Shown: one piece after another, positions 1 through 8,657 of the stretch
How the letters are laid out: each line of letters starts with the position of its first letter
How positions within the stretch are numbered: the first letter of the stretch is position 1
Source of the DNA: Gemmatimonadales bacterium
GTDB lineage: Bacteria > Gemmatimonadota > Gemmatimonadetes > Gemmatimonadales > GWC2-71-9
Assembly: GCA_020633775.1 (NCBI GenBank)
Contig: JACKDA010000006.1
Span: 66,343 to 130,342, forward strand
DNA length: 64,000 bases
Direction: 5' to 3'
Notes under the pieces: model-generated
What the model was told of the DNA's origin: nothing
The model's database searches: none
What the model saw: the letters and a program-made list of their open reading frames with translations, nothing else
Made by a program: the position numbers and the translations under genes

Positions 1-41
1 GCATCGGACCCCGGAAACCTAACATCCCCCACCGGCCGGGT

Positions 42-2033
42 TCAGTCGATCGCCAGCTCCGGGCGGGCCCGGAAGTGCGCGAGCGCCTCGGGGTTCGCGA
101 GCGCCCCGACGTTCGGCACCTCGCGTCCCTCGACCACGTCCCGCACCGCCAGCTCGCTCAGCTTCCCGCTGCGGGTCCGGGGCATGTCGGGGACCGCGAG
201 CACGACCCGGGGGACATGGTGCGGCGAGGCCCCGGCGCGAATCCGCTGCCGGATCCTGGCGACGAGATCGTCATCGAGGGCGATCCCGTCCCGCAGGCGC
301 ACGAAGAGGACCACGCGGACGTCACCCTCCCGCGGCAGCCGCTGCCCGACCACCAGCGCCTCGAGCACCTCCTCGATCGCCTCGACCTGCCGGTAGATCT
401 CCGCCGTCCCGATCCGGACCCCGCCCGGATTGAGGGTGGCATCGGACCGCCCCGTGATCACCACACCGCCGGCCAGGGTCCACTCCGCCCAGTCGCCGTG
501 GCGCCACACCCCGGGCCAGCCGGCGAAATACGCCTGCCGATATCGCTCTCCGTCCGCGTCGTTCCAGAACGCAACGGGCATGGAGGGGAACGGCTTCAGG
601 CAGGCCAGTTCGCCGGCTTCCCCCGGCGGACACGGGGTTCCGTCGGGCCGAAGCACCGCGACGGCCATCCCGAGGCCGGGGCCCTGGATCTCGCCGCGAC
701 GCACCGGTTCGAGCGGATTCCCCAGGACGAAGCACGAGACGATGTCGGTGCCGCCGGCAATCGAGGCCACCTGGACCCCCGGGAGGACCCGGGCAAGCCA
801 GTCGAACGACTCCGCCCCGAGCGGCGACCCGGTGGAGAGCACCGATCGCAGGGAGGCGAGCGGTCGTTCGGCGCTGCGGGGCGCGAGCCCCTCCTTCTCC
901 AGGAGCGCGAGGTACTTGGCGCTCGTCCCGAAGACCTGGATCCCCTCCTCCTCTGCCATCCGCCAGAGCAGGTCGGGCTCGGCGGCCGGCATCGGTGCCC
1001 CATCGTAGAGCACCAGCACCGCACCACTCGCGAGCCCGGTGACGAGCCAGTTCCACATCATCCAGCCACAGGTGGTGAAGTAGAAGAGCCGCTCTCCCCG
1101 GCGCAGGTCCACGTGCAGCCGGTGCTCCTTGAGGTGCTGCAGGAGGGTTCCCCCTGCCCCGTGCACGAGGCACTTGGGGAGTCCGGTGGTTCCCGAGGAG
1201 TAGAGGATGTAGAGCGGGTGATCGAACGGGAGCCGCACAAACTCCAGCGTGGCGCCATCGTGTCCGAGTGACTCCCAGGCGAGGCAGCGCGGATCGTCGG
1301 GGAGTGTCGGGTCGCCCAGATGGTGGAGGCGGACCATCGCACGCAGCGACGGGAGCCGCTCGAGCAGCTGGGCCGCTCGGGCGGTGCAGTCGTGCACCTT
1401 CCCCGCATAGCGATAGCCGTCGGCGAAGATCAGGACGACCGGTTCGGTCTGGCCGAACCGGTCGACGATGCCGCTGACGCCGAAATCGGGCGAGCACGAG
1501 GTCCAGACCCCGCCGATCGCGGCCGTCGCGAGCATCGCCACGACGGTTTCGGGGAGGTTGGGGAGCCAACCCGCGACGCGGTCGCCCGGGCCGACGCCGA
1601 GGTGGCGGAGTCCGGCGGCGACACGGGCGACCTCGCGGCGCACCGCGCCCATCGACCACTCGGCGCCGCGCCCGTCCTCACCCCAAGCCACCATGGCCGG
1701 GTCGTCATCGTCGCCCCGGAGCAGTTCCTCGGCGAAGTTGAGCCGGAATCCCGGGAACCACCTCGCCCCGCCGAGTGGCGGGGGAGCCATCTGGTCGAGA
1801 TCGCGCACGGTCTCGCCGTCCCAGGGTCCGGCCGCGAGGTCGGCATCGCGGCGGACCGCGTCCCAGAAGCGGGCCGGGTCGGCGACGGACCAGGCGTGCA
1901 GGCTCCGGAACGCGTCGCTGCGCTCGACCGGCTCCATCACCTCACCCTCGGCCCGCCTGGCCCGGATGAATCCTGCCATCGCGCTGGCCGCTCGGGCCGC
2001 GGGGTCGGGGCGCCAGCAGATCGGATCGTCCAT
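42..2033 (-). CDS. Acetoacetyl-CoA synthetase (acetoacetate--CoA ligase)
   Basis: A 663-residue ANL-superfamily adenylating enzyme that activates acetoacetate with ATP and CoA, feeding ketone-body or polyhydroxybutyrate carbon into central metabolism in the cytoplasm. The nucleotide-binding loop YSSGTTGLPKCLVHG lies in the middle, the hinge region HGDWAEW and GRSDATLNPGGVRIG follow, and the C-terminal lysine sits in RTRSGKLSELAV. The tail VPNVGALANPEAL is characteristic of acetoacetyl-CoA synthetases rather than acetyl-CoA synthetases, and the length fits the family (about 650-670). The ATG at 2033 begins MDDPICWRPD; it overlaps the upstream stop by one base (TGATG), so translation is probably coupled. 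The frame stays open further upstream but that part is low-complexity and Arg-rich. Confidence 0.93.
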   Translation of the reverse strand: MDDPICWRPDPAARAASAMAGFIRARRAEGEVMEPVERSDAFRSLHAWSVADPARFWDAVRRDADLAAGPWDGETVRDLDQMAPPPLGGARWFPGFRLNFAEELLRGDDDDPAMVAWGEDGRGAEWSMGAVRREVARVAAGLRHLGVGPGDRVAGWLPNLPETVVAMLATAAIGGVWTSCSPDFGVSGIVDRFGQTEPVVLIFADGYRYAGKVHDCTARAAQLLERLPSLRAMVRLHHLGDPTLPDDPRCLAWESLGHDGATLEFVRLPFDHPLYILYSSGTTGLPKCLVHGAGGTLLQHLKEHRLHVDLRRGERLFYFTTCGWMMWNWLVTGLASGAVLVLYDGAPMPAAEPDLLWRMAEEEGIQVFGTSAKYLALLEKEGLAPRSAERPLASLRSVLSTGSPLGAESFDWLARVLPGVQVASIAGGTDIVSCFVLGNPLEPVRRGEIQGPGLGMAVAVLRPDGTPCPPGEAGELACLKPFPSMPVAFWNDADGERYRQAYFAGWPGVWRHGDWAEWTLAGGVVITGRSDATLNPGGVRIGTAEIYRQVEAIEEVLEALVVGQRLPREGDVRVVLFVRLRDGIALDDDLVARIRQRIRAGASPHHVPRVVLAVPDMPRTRSGKLSELAVRDVVEGREVPNVGALANPEALAHFRARPELAID

Positions 2034-2932
2034 CACTTCCGCTTCAGGAAGACGTCGTCGCTCTGGACACGACGACCGATGGCGAGGGTGAGGTCGGCCC
2101 CGCGGTACCCGTCGGCGGTCACGCGAACCACCTGCACCCGACACTCGTCGAGCAACTTGGGGTTGAACTCCAGCCGATAGTTGCCGGAACCGTCCGTGAA
2201 GGTGGCATACACCTGGCCGACGAGCTGGAGGTGCGCGCGGGGCAGCGGACGGCCGCGCTCGTCGCGCACGACGCCGACGACCGAGAAGAGCACCGGTGAT
2301 CCGTCGGGGTTCACGCCGGGATCGGGGATTCGCACGCACTGGCCGGCGGCGTTCTCGAACGACTGCCGGAAGCCACGGGTATCCTGGGCGCCGAAGCCGG
2401 CGCGCCCCATCGCCCCTGCGGCCGACGCGGTGGTCCGGGCCGGCGGGAGCGACGGCATCGGCGAGGCGAAGTTGCCGAACGGGGAGGTCGGCGGACCGGT
2501 GATCCCGGTGCTCGGGAGGTCGGCCGGGGTCGGCACCTTGGGTGCCTCCTGGGGCGTCTCCGCGGCACCGGCGTCCGGCGTCCCGCCCGGGTCGAGCGCC
2601 CGTTCGGCGTCCTCCGGGATGGGGGTCGGATCTCCCTGTTCCTGGGGAACCGGGGCATCGGGGTTGTCGGAATCGGGCCCCAGCGGTGTGGGGCGTTCGG
2701 GCGGAGGGGGTGGCTGGTCGGGAACCTGCTCCTCGTACCGCACGGGCGGCTCGAGTGCGATGCGGCTCTCCTCGCGCGGCGGGGGCATCTCAGCCTGCTC
2801 CTCGCGGGCCTGGTTCCAGGTCAGCACGAGCAGGATGATGGCCAGGTGCAGGGCGAGGCTCGCGAGGAGCGTCCGCCAGTCACCAGACCCCGACCCGGTG
2901 GGTCCGACCTCGAAGGGCGCAGCGCTCGACAC
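2033..2932 (-). CDS. TonB-like membrane-anchored protein with C-terminal carboxypeptidase-regulatory-like domain
   Basis: 299 residues. A short cytoplasmic N-terminus is followed by one membrane helix (about residues 21-40, LLASLALHLAIILLVLTW). A long Pro/Glu-rich periplasmic stretch (about 45-150) of the kind that spans the periplasm in TonB proteins comes next. The C-terminal ~85 residues (SVVGVVRDERGRPLPRAHL, then FTDGSGNYRLEF) form a beta-sandwich resembling the CarboxypepD_reg fold normally found at the N-terminus of TonB-dependent receptors. A canonical TonB C-terminal domain is not evident. It may be an energy-transducer variant or a structural envelope protein. It is divergent from ypdA. 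Confidence 0.6.
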   Translation of the reverse strand: MSSAAPFEVGPTGSGSGDWRTLLASLALHLAIILLVLTWNQAREEQAEMPPPREESRIALEPPVRYEEQVPDQPPPPPERPTPLGPDSDNPDAPVPQEQGDPTPIPEDAERALDPGGTPDAGAAETPQEAPKVPTPADLPSTGITGPPTSPFGNFASPMPSLPPARTTASAAGAMGRAGFGAQDTRGFRQSFENAAGQCVRIPDPGVNPDGSPVLFSVVGVVRDERGRPLPRAHLQLVGQVYATFTDGSGNYRLEFNPKLLDECRVQVVRVTADGYRGADLTLAIGRRVQSDDVFLKRK

Positions 2933-3180
2933 GACTACAGCTTAGCCGAACCGGTCGCCCGACGGGATGGGGTCGACCCGCCGAGTCGGCGCGGGGGGTC
3001 CGTGGCGGCGCGGTTGAGGCGATCATCCATCGCGGGGGGCATCCTGTCGAGGCGGAGGGAGTCATCGGGTCAAGATGCCCGGCATACGTCCGCGGTTGCC
3101 GTTCGGTTGGGGCACCTTGCGTTGGGAGACGCCCGCACCGGCCGGTGGAGCACGGCCATCGAGGGGGCCATATTCCCCGG

Positions 3181-4209
3181 ATGCAGCTACCCAACGAGGT
3201 CGAGGCGCTGATCGTGGGGGCGGGACCGATTGGCATCGCATGCGCAATCTCCGCGCGCCGACGGGGCATCGAACCCCTCCTTATCGACGCGGGTCCCCTC
3301 GCCCACTCGATCGTCCGCTATCCGGTCGGCATGACCTTCTTCACGACCCCGGAGCGGCTCGAGATCGGCGACCACCCGCTCACCTGCTCGGGGGCGAAGG
3401 CGACCCGCGAGGAGGCGCTGAAGTACTATCGCGGCGTGGTCCGGACGGAGGGGCTCGCCTTCCGAACGGGTGTCGGCCTCACCGACATCTCCCGCGTCGA
3501 TGGCCAGCTCGTGGCGTCCGTGTCGACGAGCCACGGGGCGGCGACGATCCGCGCGGGCCGCATCGTCCTCGCCACCGGCTACTTCGACCACGCCAATCGC
3601 CTCGAGGTGCCCGGCGAGTCGTTGCCCCACGTGAGTCACTGGTTCGTCGAGCCCCACACGCTCGCGGGTCTCGATGTCGTCGTGGTGGGCGGCAAGAACT
3701 CGGCGGTCGAATCCGCGCTGCAGGCCTGGCGGGCCGGCGCGCGGGTGACCCTGGTGCATCGCGGCGAGACGCTGGGGTCGAGCGTGAAGTACTGGCTGCG
3801 TCCCGACCTCGAGAACCGGATTCGTGCCGGCGAGATCGGGGCGCGGTTTGGCGCGACCGTGACGGCGATCACTCCCGAGGCCGTGGAGATCGTCCATGCG
3901 GGTGGGCCGGAGTCGCTCCCGGCCGATCGCGTGTTCCCGCTGATCGGCTACCATCCCGACTTCGCGTTGCTCGAACGGATCGGGATCGCCCTCGAGCCCG
4001 GAACCGGTCGGGCGGTAGTGGACCCGGATACGCTGGAATCGAGCGTTCCGGGTGTCCATCTTGCCGGCAGCGTGGCGACGGGCCGGAAGATCTCGGAGGT
4101 CTTCATCGAGAACGGGCGGCTCGACGGCGAGAAGATCTTTGGCGACGCGCGGAGCCGCGCGCAGGCCGAGGCGCGCTACGCGTCATCGCTGCGGCCGAAG
4201 GGGGAATAG
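3181..4209 (+). CDS. ypdA: YpdA-family bacillithiol disulfide reductase (FAD/NAD(P)-dependent)
   Basis: 342 residues of a two-dinucleotide-binding flavoprotein. The FAD-binding motif is near the N-terminus (VGAGPIGIACAI) and the NAD(P)H-binding motif is in the middle (VVVVGGKNSAVESALQAW). The order and wording (PVGMTFFTTPERLEIGDHPL, SVKYWLRPDLENR, ASGRKISE-like VATGRKISEVFIENGR) match the YpdA/Bdr family, which reduces bacillithiol disulfide using NADPH. The thioredoxin-reductase CxxC pair is absent, as expected for YpdA. The ATG at 3181 is chosen because the FAD motif follows within ten residues and a G-rich ribosome site lies upstream; an ATG at 3145 in the same frame adds 12 non-conserved residues. 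Confidence 0.85.
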   Translation: MQLPNEVEALIVGAGPIGIACAISARRRGIEPLLIDAGPLAHSIVRYPVGMTFFTTPERLEIGDHPLTCSGAKATREEALKYYRGVVRTEGLAFRTGVGLTDISRVDGQLVASVSTSHGAATIRAGRIVLATGYFDHANRLEVPGESLPHVSHWFVEPHTLAGLDVVVVGGKNSAVESALQAWRAGARVTLVHRGETLGSSVKYWLRPDLENRIRAGEIGARFGATVTAITPEAVEIVHAGGPESLPADRVFPLIGYHPDFALLERIGIALEPGTGRAVVDPDTLESSVPGVHLAGSVATGRKISEVFIENGRLDGEKIFGDARSRAQAEARYASSLRPKGE

Positions 4210-4276
4210 CCCCGGGGGATTGCGGAGCAGGTGCCGGGCGCGCACCCTTGGGGTACCTCGCTCCCGCGGAGTCACC

Positions 4277-4684
4277 ATGCGCCGCCTGTCCGCCGCCGCC
4301 CTGCTGTTTACTGCCGCGTGCTTCGGCTCGCTCTCATCCGACCCATCCCCCAGCGGCCCGATCCTGCCGGAAGGGCCGACCACCGCCACGCCGCCGCCGC
4401 CCGCGGCGCCCACGTTGGGTCCCATCCGCACGCTCACCGTGAGTGCCCCCGGGACGCTGATGATCGGCGGGAATGCCCAGGTCGCGGTCACGGCGCGCGA
4501 CGCCGAGGGGCGGGTCGTCCCGATCTCCCGTGGGCAGTACGACGTGTTCGCGTCCCCGGCCAGCGTCGCCACCCTCTCGGATGGCCTGCTGCTGACGGGA
4601 GTTTCCGCCGGGTTCGTGACGATCCAGGCCTACATGCGGGACGGATCGGCGACCACCTCGAAGCCGGTCCGGATCGCGCCCTAG
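4277..4684 (+). CDS. Lipoprotein with Ig-like (BIG2-type) domain
   Basis: 135 residues. The N-terminus MRRLSAAALLFTAACFGS is a lipoprotein signal with lipobox TAAC, giving a lipidated Cys at residue 15. A Pro/Thr-rich linker follows, then one beta-rich domain (LTVSAPGTLMIGGNAQVAVTARDAEGR) typical of bacterial Ig-like group 2 folds. It is probably an envelope surface or periplasmic protein of unknown partner. Its stop overlaps the stop of the convergent MATE gene: the four bases CTAG at 4681-4684 serve both stops. Confidence 0.6.
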   Translation: MRRLSAAALLFTAACFGSLSSDPSPSGPILPEGPTTATPPPPAAPTLGPIRTLTVSAPGTLMIGGNAQVAVTARDAEGRVVPISRGQYDVFASPASVATLSDGLLLTGVSAGFVTIQAYMRDGSATTSKPVRIAP

Positions 4685-6057
4685 TCGAGCGCCGGGGTGG
4701 CGTCGACCGTGACTCGCCGGAGTGGGCGGCGGAGCGCCACCCGCACCCGCAGCACCAGGATGACGGCGACCGCCGAGAGCCCCAGGACGAGTCCCCACCA
4801 GAGCCCGACCGCACCGAGTGACGTGCGGAAGGCCAGCCACAGCGAGCTCGAGATCCCGACCCCGACGAATCCGACGAGGTTGATGAGCATCGGCGCGGTG
4901 GTGTCGCCGAGGCCGCGCAGGATGCCGGCCGAGACGACCTGCAGGCCGTCGAAGACCTGGAAGATCCCCGCGATCGGCAACAGCATCGCGGCGAACGCGA
5001 CCACCGCGGCATCGGTGGAATAGAGCGCGGCGAGGAATCGCGGCAGCAGCAGGAACGCGAGCGCCGTGCAGGCCATGAACCCGGCGCCGACCACCAGCGC
5101 GCTCCGCGCCGCCGCGCGCGCGGCCTCGGGCTCGCGACGCCCGACCGCGCGGCCGACGACGACCGCCGCCCCCATCCCGACGCCCATCGGCACCATGAAG
5201 GTGAGCGAGGCGAGGTTGAGGGCGATCTGGTGCCCCGCCACGCTGACCGTGCCGAAGGTGCCCATCAGCAGCGCCACCGTGCTGAAGGCCGCGAACTCGA
5301 TCTCGATCTGGATGCCGATCGGGAGCCCGAGCCGGAAGAGGCGCCACAGGGCACGCACCCGCAGCGCCTCGGGGTGCCACGGGCGCAGCGTGCCCGCGAG
5401 ATCCACCCGGGCGACCCGGAAGATCAGCACCGCCATCAGGGCCCGCGAGAGGGTCGTGGCCCACGCCGAGCCGGCGACCCCCATCGGCTCGAGGCCGAGG
5501 CCGCCGAAGATCAGCCACCGATTGAGGATCACGTTGACGACGTTCGCCACGACGATCGTCCACAGCACCGGGGCGACCCGGTGCATCGCCTGCAGCGTCT
5601 GGCGGCCGACATTGAACGCGAGGAACGGGAAGACGCTCGGCACCAGGATCAGGCAGTAGGTGCCAAGGAGCGGCAGCACGTCGCGCGGCTGGTCGAGGGC
5701 ACGGAGGATCGGCTCGCCGACGGCGAGCAGCGCCATCACCGGAATGGAGAGGAGTGCGGCGAGCACCATCCCCCGCTGCACGGCGAGGGCGACGCCCTCG
5801 TGCTCCTCGGCGCCGAGGGCCTGCGAGACGACCGGATCGAGGGCCAGCAGGATGCCGACGCCCAGCATGATCAGGCCGTGGAAATAGACGTTGCCGATCG
5901 CGACCGCCGCGAGCGCCTCGGCCGAGACCCGCCCGACCATCAGCGTGTCGACGGCACCCATGAGCATCATGCCGACGTTGACGCCGACGATCGGGAGGGC
6001 GAGGACCAGCAGCGCCCGGAGCGGCGAGCGGCCGCCCGTGGGCTCGCTGGCGGTCAC
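4681..6057 (-). CDS. MATE-family multidrug/toxin efflux transporter
   Basis: 458 residues with about twelve hydrophobic helices. The N-terminal lobe contains MGAVDTLMVGRVSAEALAAV, a MATE signature, and the corresponding repeat in the second half is FGTVSVAGHQIALNLASL. Such proteins export cationic compounds in exchange for Na+ or H+ in the inner membrane; the substrate cannot be told from sequence. The ATG overlaps the stop of the TM2-protein gene by four bases (ATGA), so the two are probably one transcript. Confidence 0.9.
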   Translation of the reverse strand: MTASEPTGGRSPLRALLVLALPIVGVNVGMMLMGAVDTLMVGRVSAEALAAVAIGNVYFHGLIMLGVGILLALDPVVSQALGAEEHEGVALAVQRGMVLAALLSIPVMALLAVGEPILRALDQPRDVLPLLGTYCLILVPSVFPFLAFNVGRQTLQAMHRVAPVLWTIVVANVVNVILNRWLIFGGLGLEPMGVAGSAWATTLSRALMAVLIFRVARVDLAGTLRPWHPEALRVRALWRLFRLGLPIGIQIEIEFAAFSTVALLMGTFGTVSVAGHQIALNLASLTFMVPMGVGMGAAVVVGRAVGRREPEAARAAARSALVVGAGFMACTALAFLLLPRFLAALYSTDAAVVAFAAMLLPIAGIFQVFDGLQVVSAGILRGLGDTTAPMLINLVGFVGVGISSSLWLAFRTSLGAVGLWWGLVLGLSAVAVILVLRVRVALRRPLRRVTVDATPALD

Positions 6058-6437
6058 TGGCGCGTGGCGTCCCCGCGGCCGGGATCGGCGAGGAGCCGCT
6101 CGGCGAACTCCACTCGCTCGTGCAGGTCGGCCACCTCGGCCCGAAGCTGATCGAGCTCATCGAGGATCGCGCCGGCGGTCCCGGGTGCCACGAGCCGATC
6201 GGTCTCGGGTTCCCAGTTCGACACCAGCAGCCCTTCGGCGTCCCGGAAGCTGCCGGCGAGGATCATGATGTTGTCGTAGAGCCACCAGAGCCCGAGGCCG
6301 CCGAGCGTCAGCGCCTGGAGGATCCCACTGCCGGTCCGGCCGACGTAGAACCGGTGGGCACCGAAGACGCCGAGGAAGAACGCCAGCAGCAGCGTGACGA
6401 GGCGGGAACGGGGCGAGGCGAAGAGATCATCGGACAT
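6054..6437 (-). CDS. TM2-domain membrane protein with C-terminal coiled coil
   Basis: 127 residues. Two helices separated by a short loop carry the TM2 signature: ALLLAFFLGVFGAHRFYVGR, then GILQALTLGGLGLWWLYD. The C-terminal third is a predicted coiled coil (ILDELDQLRAEVADLHERVE). TM2 proteins are small inner-membrane proteins without an assigned biochemical role. It is the first gene of a two-gene unit with the MATE exporter and lies just downstream of tRNA-Arg on the same strand. Confidence 0.8.
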   Translation of the reverse strand: MSDDLFASPRSRLVTLLLAFFLGVFGAHRFYVGRTGSGILQALTLGGLGLWWLYDNIMILAGSFRDAEGLLVSNWEPETDRLVAPGTAGAILDELDQLRAEVADLHERVEFAERLLADPGRGDATRQ

Positions 6438-6456
6438 CGTCGGAACTCCGGGCAGT

Positions 6457-6529
6457 GCCCCCGCCAGGACTCGAACCTGGAACCTGAAGATTAGAAGTCT
6501 TCCGCTCTATCCAGTTGCGCTACGGGGGC
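6457..6529 (-). tRNA. tRNA-Arg (anticodon UCU)
   Basis: A 73-nt cloverleaf on the minus strand: acceptor GCCCCCG/CGGGGGC with discriminator A, D-arm GCGC...GAGC, anticodon stem GAAGA/TCTTC enclosing loop CTTCTAA (anticodon TCT, reading AGA), and T-arm CCAGG-TTCGAGT-CCTGG. CCA is not encoded. A TACCTT element lies about ten bases before the mature 5' end and may be the -10 box. Confidence 0.96.
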
Positions 6530-6589
6530 GAACGCCGGAAAGGTAGCCCGGGACCCGCCCCGTGGCGGGTTCCCGGGCCTCCCGGGCGA

Positions 6590-7018
6590 CTACTTCCGCA
6601 GCGCGTCGCGGATCTCGCGCAGGAGCACCACGTCCTCGGGCGGAGCCGGCGGTGCGGCCGGTGCCGCCTCTTCCTGGCGCTTGAGGCGGTTCATCGTCCG
6701 GACCATCTGGAAGATGATGAACGCGAGGATGGTGAAGTTGATCAGCACCGTCACGAAGTTGCCGTAGGCGAACACCGGCACCCCCGCCTCGCGCACCGCG
6801 GCAAGGGTGTTCTCGGTGCCGGCCGGGACATCGCCGAGCGGAATGAAGAAGTTCTCGAAGCGGAACCCGCCCAGCGCCTTGCCCACGACCGGCATGATGA
6901 GGTCGTCGGTGAGCGACTTCACGATGCCCCCGAACGCCCCGCCGATGATCACGCCGACCGCGAGGTCCATCACGTTGCCCTTGAGGGCGAACTCCTTGAA
7001 CTCCGACATCATGCTCAT
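6590..7018 (-). CDS. mscL: Large-conductance mechanosensitive channel MscL
   Basis: 142 residues forming the homopentameric inner-membrane channel that opens under high membrane tension and releases solutes on hypo-osmotic shock. The N-terminal amphipathic segment and first helix (FKEFALKGNVMDLAVGVIIG) match MscL closely, the pore-lining AFGGIVKSLTDDLIMP follows, and the second helix is NFVTVLINFTILAFIIF. The C-terminal helix is preceded by an Ala/Pro linker. Starts at M1, M3 or M4 are all possible; M1 is given. It appears monocistronic. Confidence 0.96.
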   Translation of the reverse strand: MSMMSEFKEFALKGNVMDLAVGVIIGGAFGGIVKSLTDDLIMPVVGKALGGFRFENFFIPLGDVPAGTENTLAAVREAGVPVFAYGNFVTVLINFTILAFIIFQMVRTMNRLKRQEEAAPAAPPAPPEDVVLLREIRDALRK

Positions 7019-7138
7019 GTGTGCGCTCCGTGGGACGGGGTCATGGGTGACGGGGAGACAGCGGGTCGGGGCAATCTAGGGGAAACCGCCGGGAAGGCGA
7101 CCCCGTAGGCTGCGGCAACCCATGACCCGGAGCATGCC

Positions 7139-7894
7139 GTGCTGCTGCTGCCCGCCATCCTGCTGAGCCTCGCCACCCCGATCGGCCCCTCCCCGGCGGA
7201 TGGGGAGGCCCTCCTGCGCGAGATCAACGCGGCCCATCGGGCCACCTGGTTCCGCAGCTTCGTCTTCGTCCAGCGGACCACCTACCCGGGGCAGCCCGGC
7301 CGTCCGGATGAGACCTGGTACGAGACGATGGCCCGGCCGGGGTTCCTCCGGATCGACATGGAGCGCGGCGATTCGGCGATCGGTCGGATGATCTTCCGGA
7401 ACGATTCGCTCTATCAGGCGGCACCCGGCCAACCGGCCCGAGGCGGGCGCCCGATGGTGCATGCGCTGCTCGTCCTGCTGCACGACATCCATGTCGGCGA
7501 CATCGACGCGGCGATCGGCAAGCTCAAGGCCCAGGGGTTCGACCTCGCCACCACGGGCACGACCACCTGGGAAGGCCAGGCGGTGACGATCGTCGGGGCC
7601 ACGGCGGGCGACAGCTCGAAGGCGCAGTTCTGGGTCGATCCGGCGCGCCAGGTCGTCGTGCGGGTGCTGCAGCCGACGCCCAACGGGGTGAGCGACACGC
7701 GGATGACGCGCTTCAGCGACACCGGGTCGGGGCTGGTGGAGCGGCAGATCGAGTTCCGGGCCAATGGGAGCGTGCGGCTGGGCGAGGAGTACACCTGGAT
7801 CGAGGTCGGCACGCCGATCGACATGGCGGTCTTCGAGCCGGGGCACGCGGCGCTGCCGGCGTGGGTCACGGCGCGCAAGGCGGCGATGAAGTAG
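7139..7894 (+). CDS. Secreted LolA-like/outer-membrane-lipoprotein-sorting-type protein
   Basis: 251 residues starting at GTG; no ATG is available in frame. A signal peptide (LLLPAILLSLATPIGPSPADG) precedes a region that reads like the half-barrel of LolA/LolB-type proteins: repeated short strands such as MARPGFLRIDME, DSLYQ and GQAVTIVGATAGDS with AQFWVDPARQVVVRVL. The ending LPAWVTARKAAMK is unremarkable. A role in carrying lipid or lipoprotein in the periplasm is possible but inferred only from this general resemblance. It ends 19 bases before a strong hairpin. Confidence 0.5.
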   Translation: MLLLPAILLSLATPIGPSPADGEALLREINAAHRATWFRSFVFVQRTTYPGQPGRPDETWYETMARPGFLRIDMERGDSAIGRMIFRNDSLYQAAPGQPARGGRPMVHALLVLLHDIHVGDIDAAIGKLKAQGFDLATTGTTTWEGQAVTIVGATAGDSSKAQFWVDPARQVVVRVLQPTPNGVSDTRMTRFSDTGSGLVERQIEFRANGSVRLGEEYTWIEVGTPIDMAVFEPGHAALPAWVTARKAAMK

Positions 7895-7913
7895 CGCGCC
7901 CCCCACACGACAG

Positions 7914-7945
7914 GCGGCCCCATGCAGGAGTCTGCATGGGGCCGC
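7914..7945. terminator. Bidirectional hairpin terminator between convergent transcripts
   Basis: A perfect 13-bp stem: GCGGCCCCATGCA at 7914-7926, loop of six at 7927-7932, complement at 7933-7945. It stands between the end of the LolA-like gene (plus strand) and tRNA-Pro (minus strand), the position expected for a two-way terminator. No run of T follows on either side. Confidence 0.6.
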
Positions 7946-7951
7946 TGTGCA

Positions 7952-8025
7952 TCGGGGCGCCCGGATTCGAACCGGGGGCCTTCCGCTCCCAAAGCGGACG
8001 CGCTACCGGACTGCGCCACGCCCCG
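7952..8025 (-). tRNA. tRNA-Pro (anticodon UGG)
   Basis: A 74-nt cloverleaf on the minus strand: acceptor CGGGGCG/CGCCCCG with discriminator A, D-arm GCGC...GCGC, anticodon stem TCCGC/GCGGA with loop TTTGGGA (anticodon TGG), and T-arm CCCGG-TTCGAAT-CCGGG. The C1-G72 pair is the usual proline-tRNA pattern. It lies immediately downstream of rdgB on the same strand. Confidence 0.96.
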
Positions 8026-8036
8026 TGGACACCAAT

Positions 8037-8657
8037 CTAGCCGCGGAGTGCCTCGAGCAATGCCGCGACGGCCCGGGCCCGGTGCGACACCCCGGCCTTC
8101 GCCTCCCGGCTCGCCTCGCCGAACGCCGCCCCGAGCTCCTCGCTCCAGAAGACCGGGTCATAGCCGAAGCCTCCCGTCCCTCGGGGGGCCTCGAGGATGC
8201 GGCCCTCCGCCGTCCCCGCGACGACGATCTCCGGCGCCGAGCTGCGGGCGGGAGCGAGGACGAGGACGCAGCGGAACCGGGCAGTGCGCTCGGTGACCGG
8301 CAGGCCACGGAGTCGTTGCAGCAGTTCGGCGATGTTCCGCCCGGAGACGACGTCGTCGGGTCCGTCGGCCCCGGCGAAACGCTTGCTGCGCACGCCGGGG
8401 GCGCCGTCGAGGGCATCGACCTCCAGCCCGCTGTCGTCCGCGAGCGTGTCGAGTCCGGCGCGATCGCGAAACCAGCGCGCCTTGGCCGCCGCGTTCGCCG
8501 TGAAGGTCGGATGGACCTCGAGTGCATCCTCCGCCGGGTCGACGGCGATGCCGACGTCCTGGGGGAAGACGATCTCGCGCCCGAGCGGGGCGAGCAACGC
8601 CGTGAACTCGCGCTGCTTGCCGCCGCTCCGGGTGGCGACGAGGAGCGGCGCGCTCAC
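8037..8657 (-). CDS. rdgB: XTP/dITP diphosphatase (RdgB/HAM1 family)
   Basis: 206 residues. It hydrolyses non-canonical purine triphosphates (dITP, XTP) to monophosphates so that they are not built into DNA or RNA. Family motifs are present in order: LLVATRSGGKQREF at the N-terminus (substrate contact), FTANAAAKARW, LADDSGLEVDALDGAPGV (catalytic Asp), and GTGGFGYDPVFW. The GTG start at 8657 overlaps the rph stop as GTGA and places the conserved N-terminal strand at residue 5. The pairing with rph is common in bacteria. Confidence 0.93.
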   Translation of the reverse strand: MSAPLLVATRSGGKQREFTALLAPLGREIVFPQDVGIAVDPAEDALEVHPTFTANAAAKARWFRDRAGLDTLADDSGLEVDALDGAPGVRSKRFAGADGPDDVVSGRNIAELLQRLRGLPVTERTARFRCVLVLAPARSSAPEIVVAGTAEGRILEAPRGTGGFGYDPVFWSEELGAAFGEASREAKAGVSHRARAVAALLEALRG

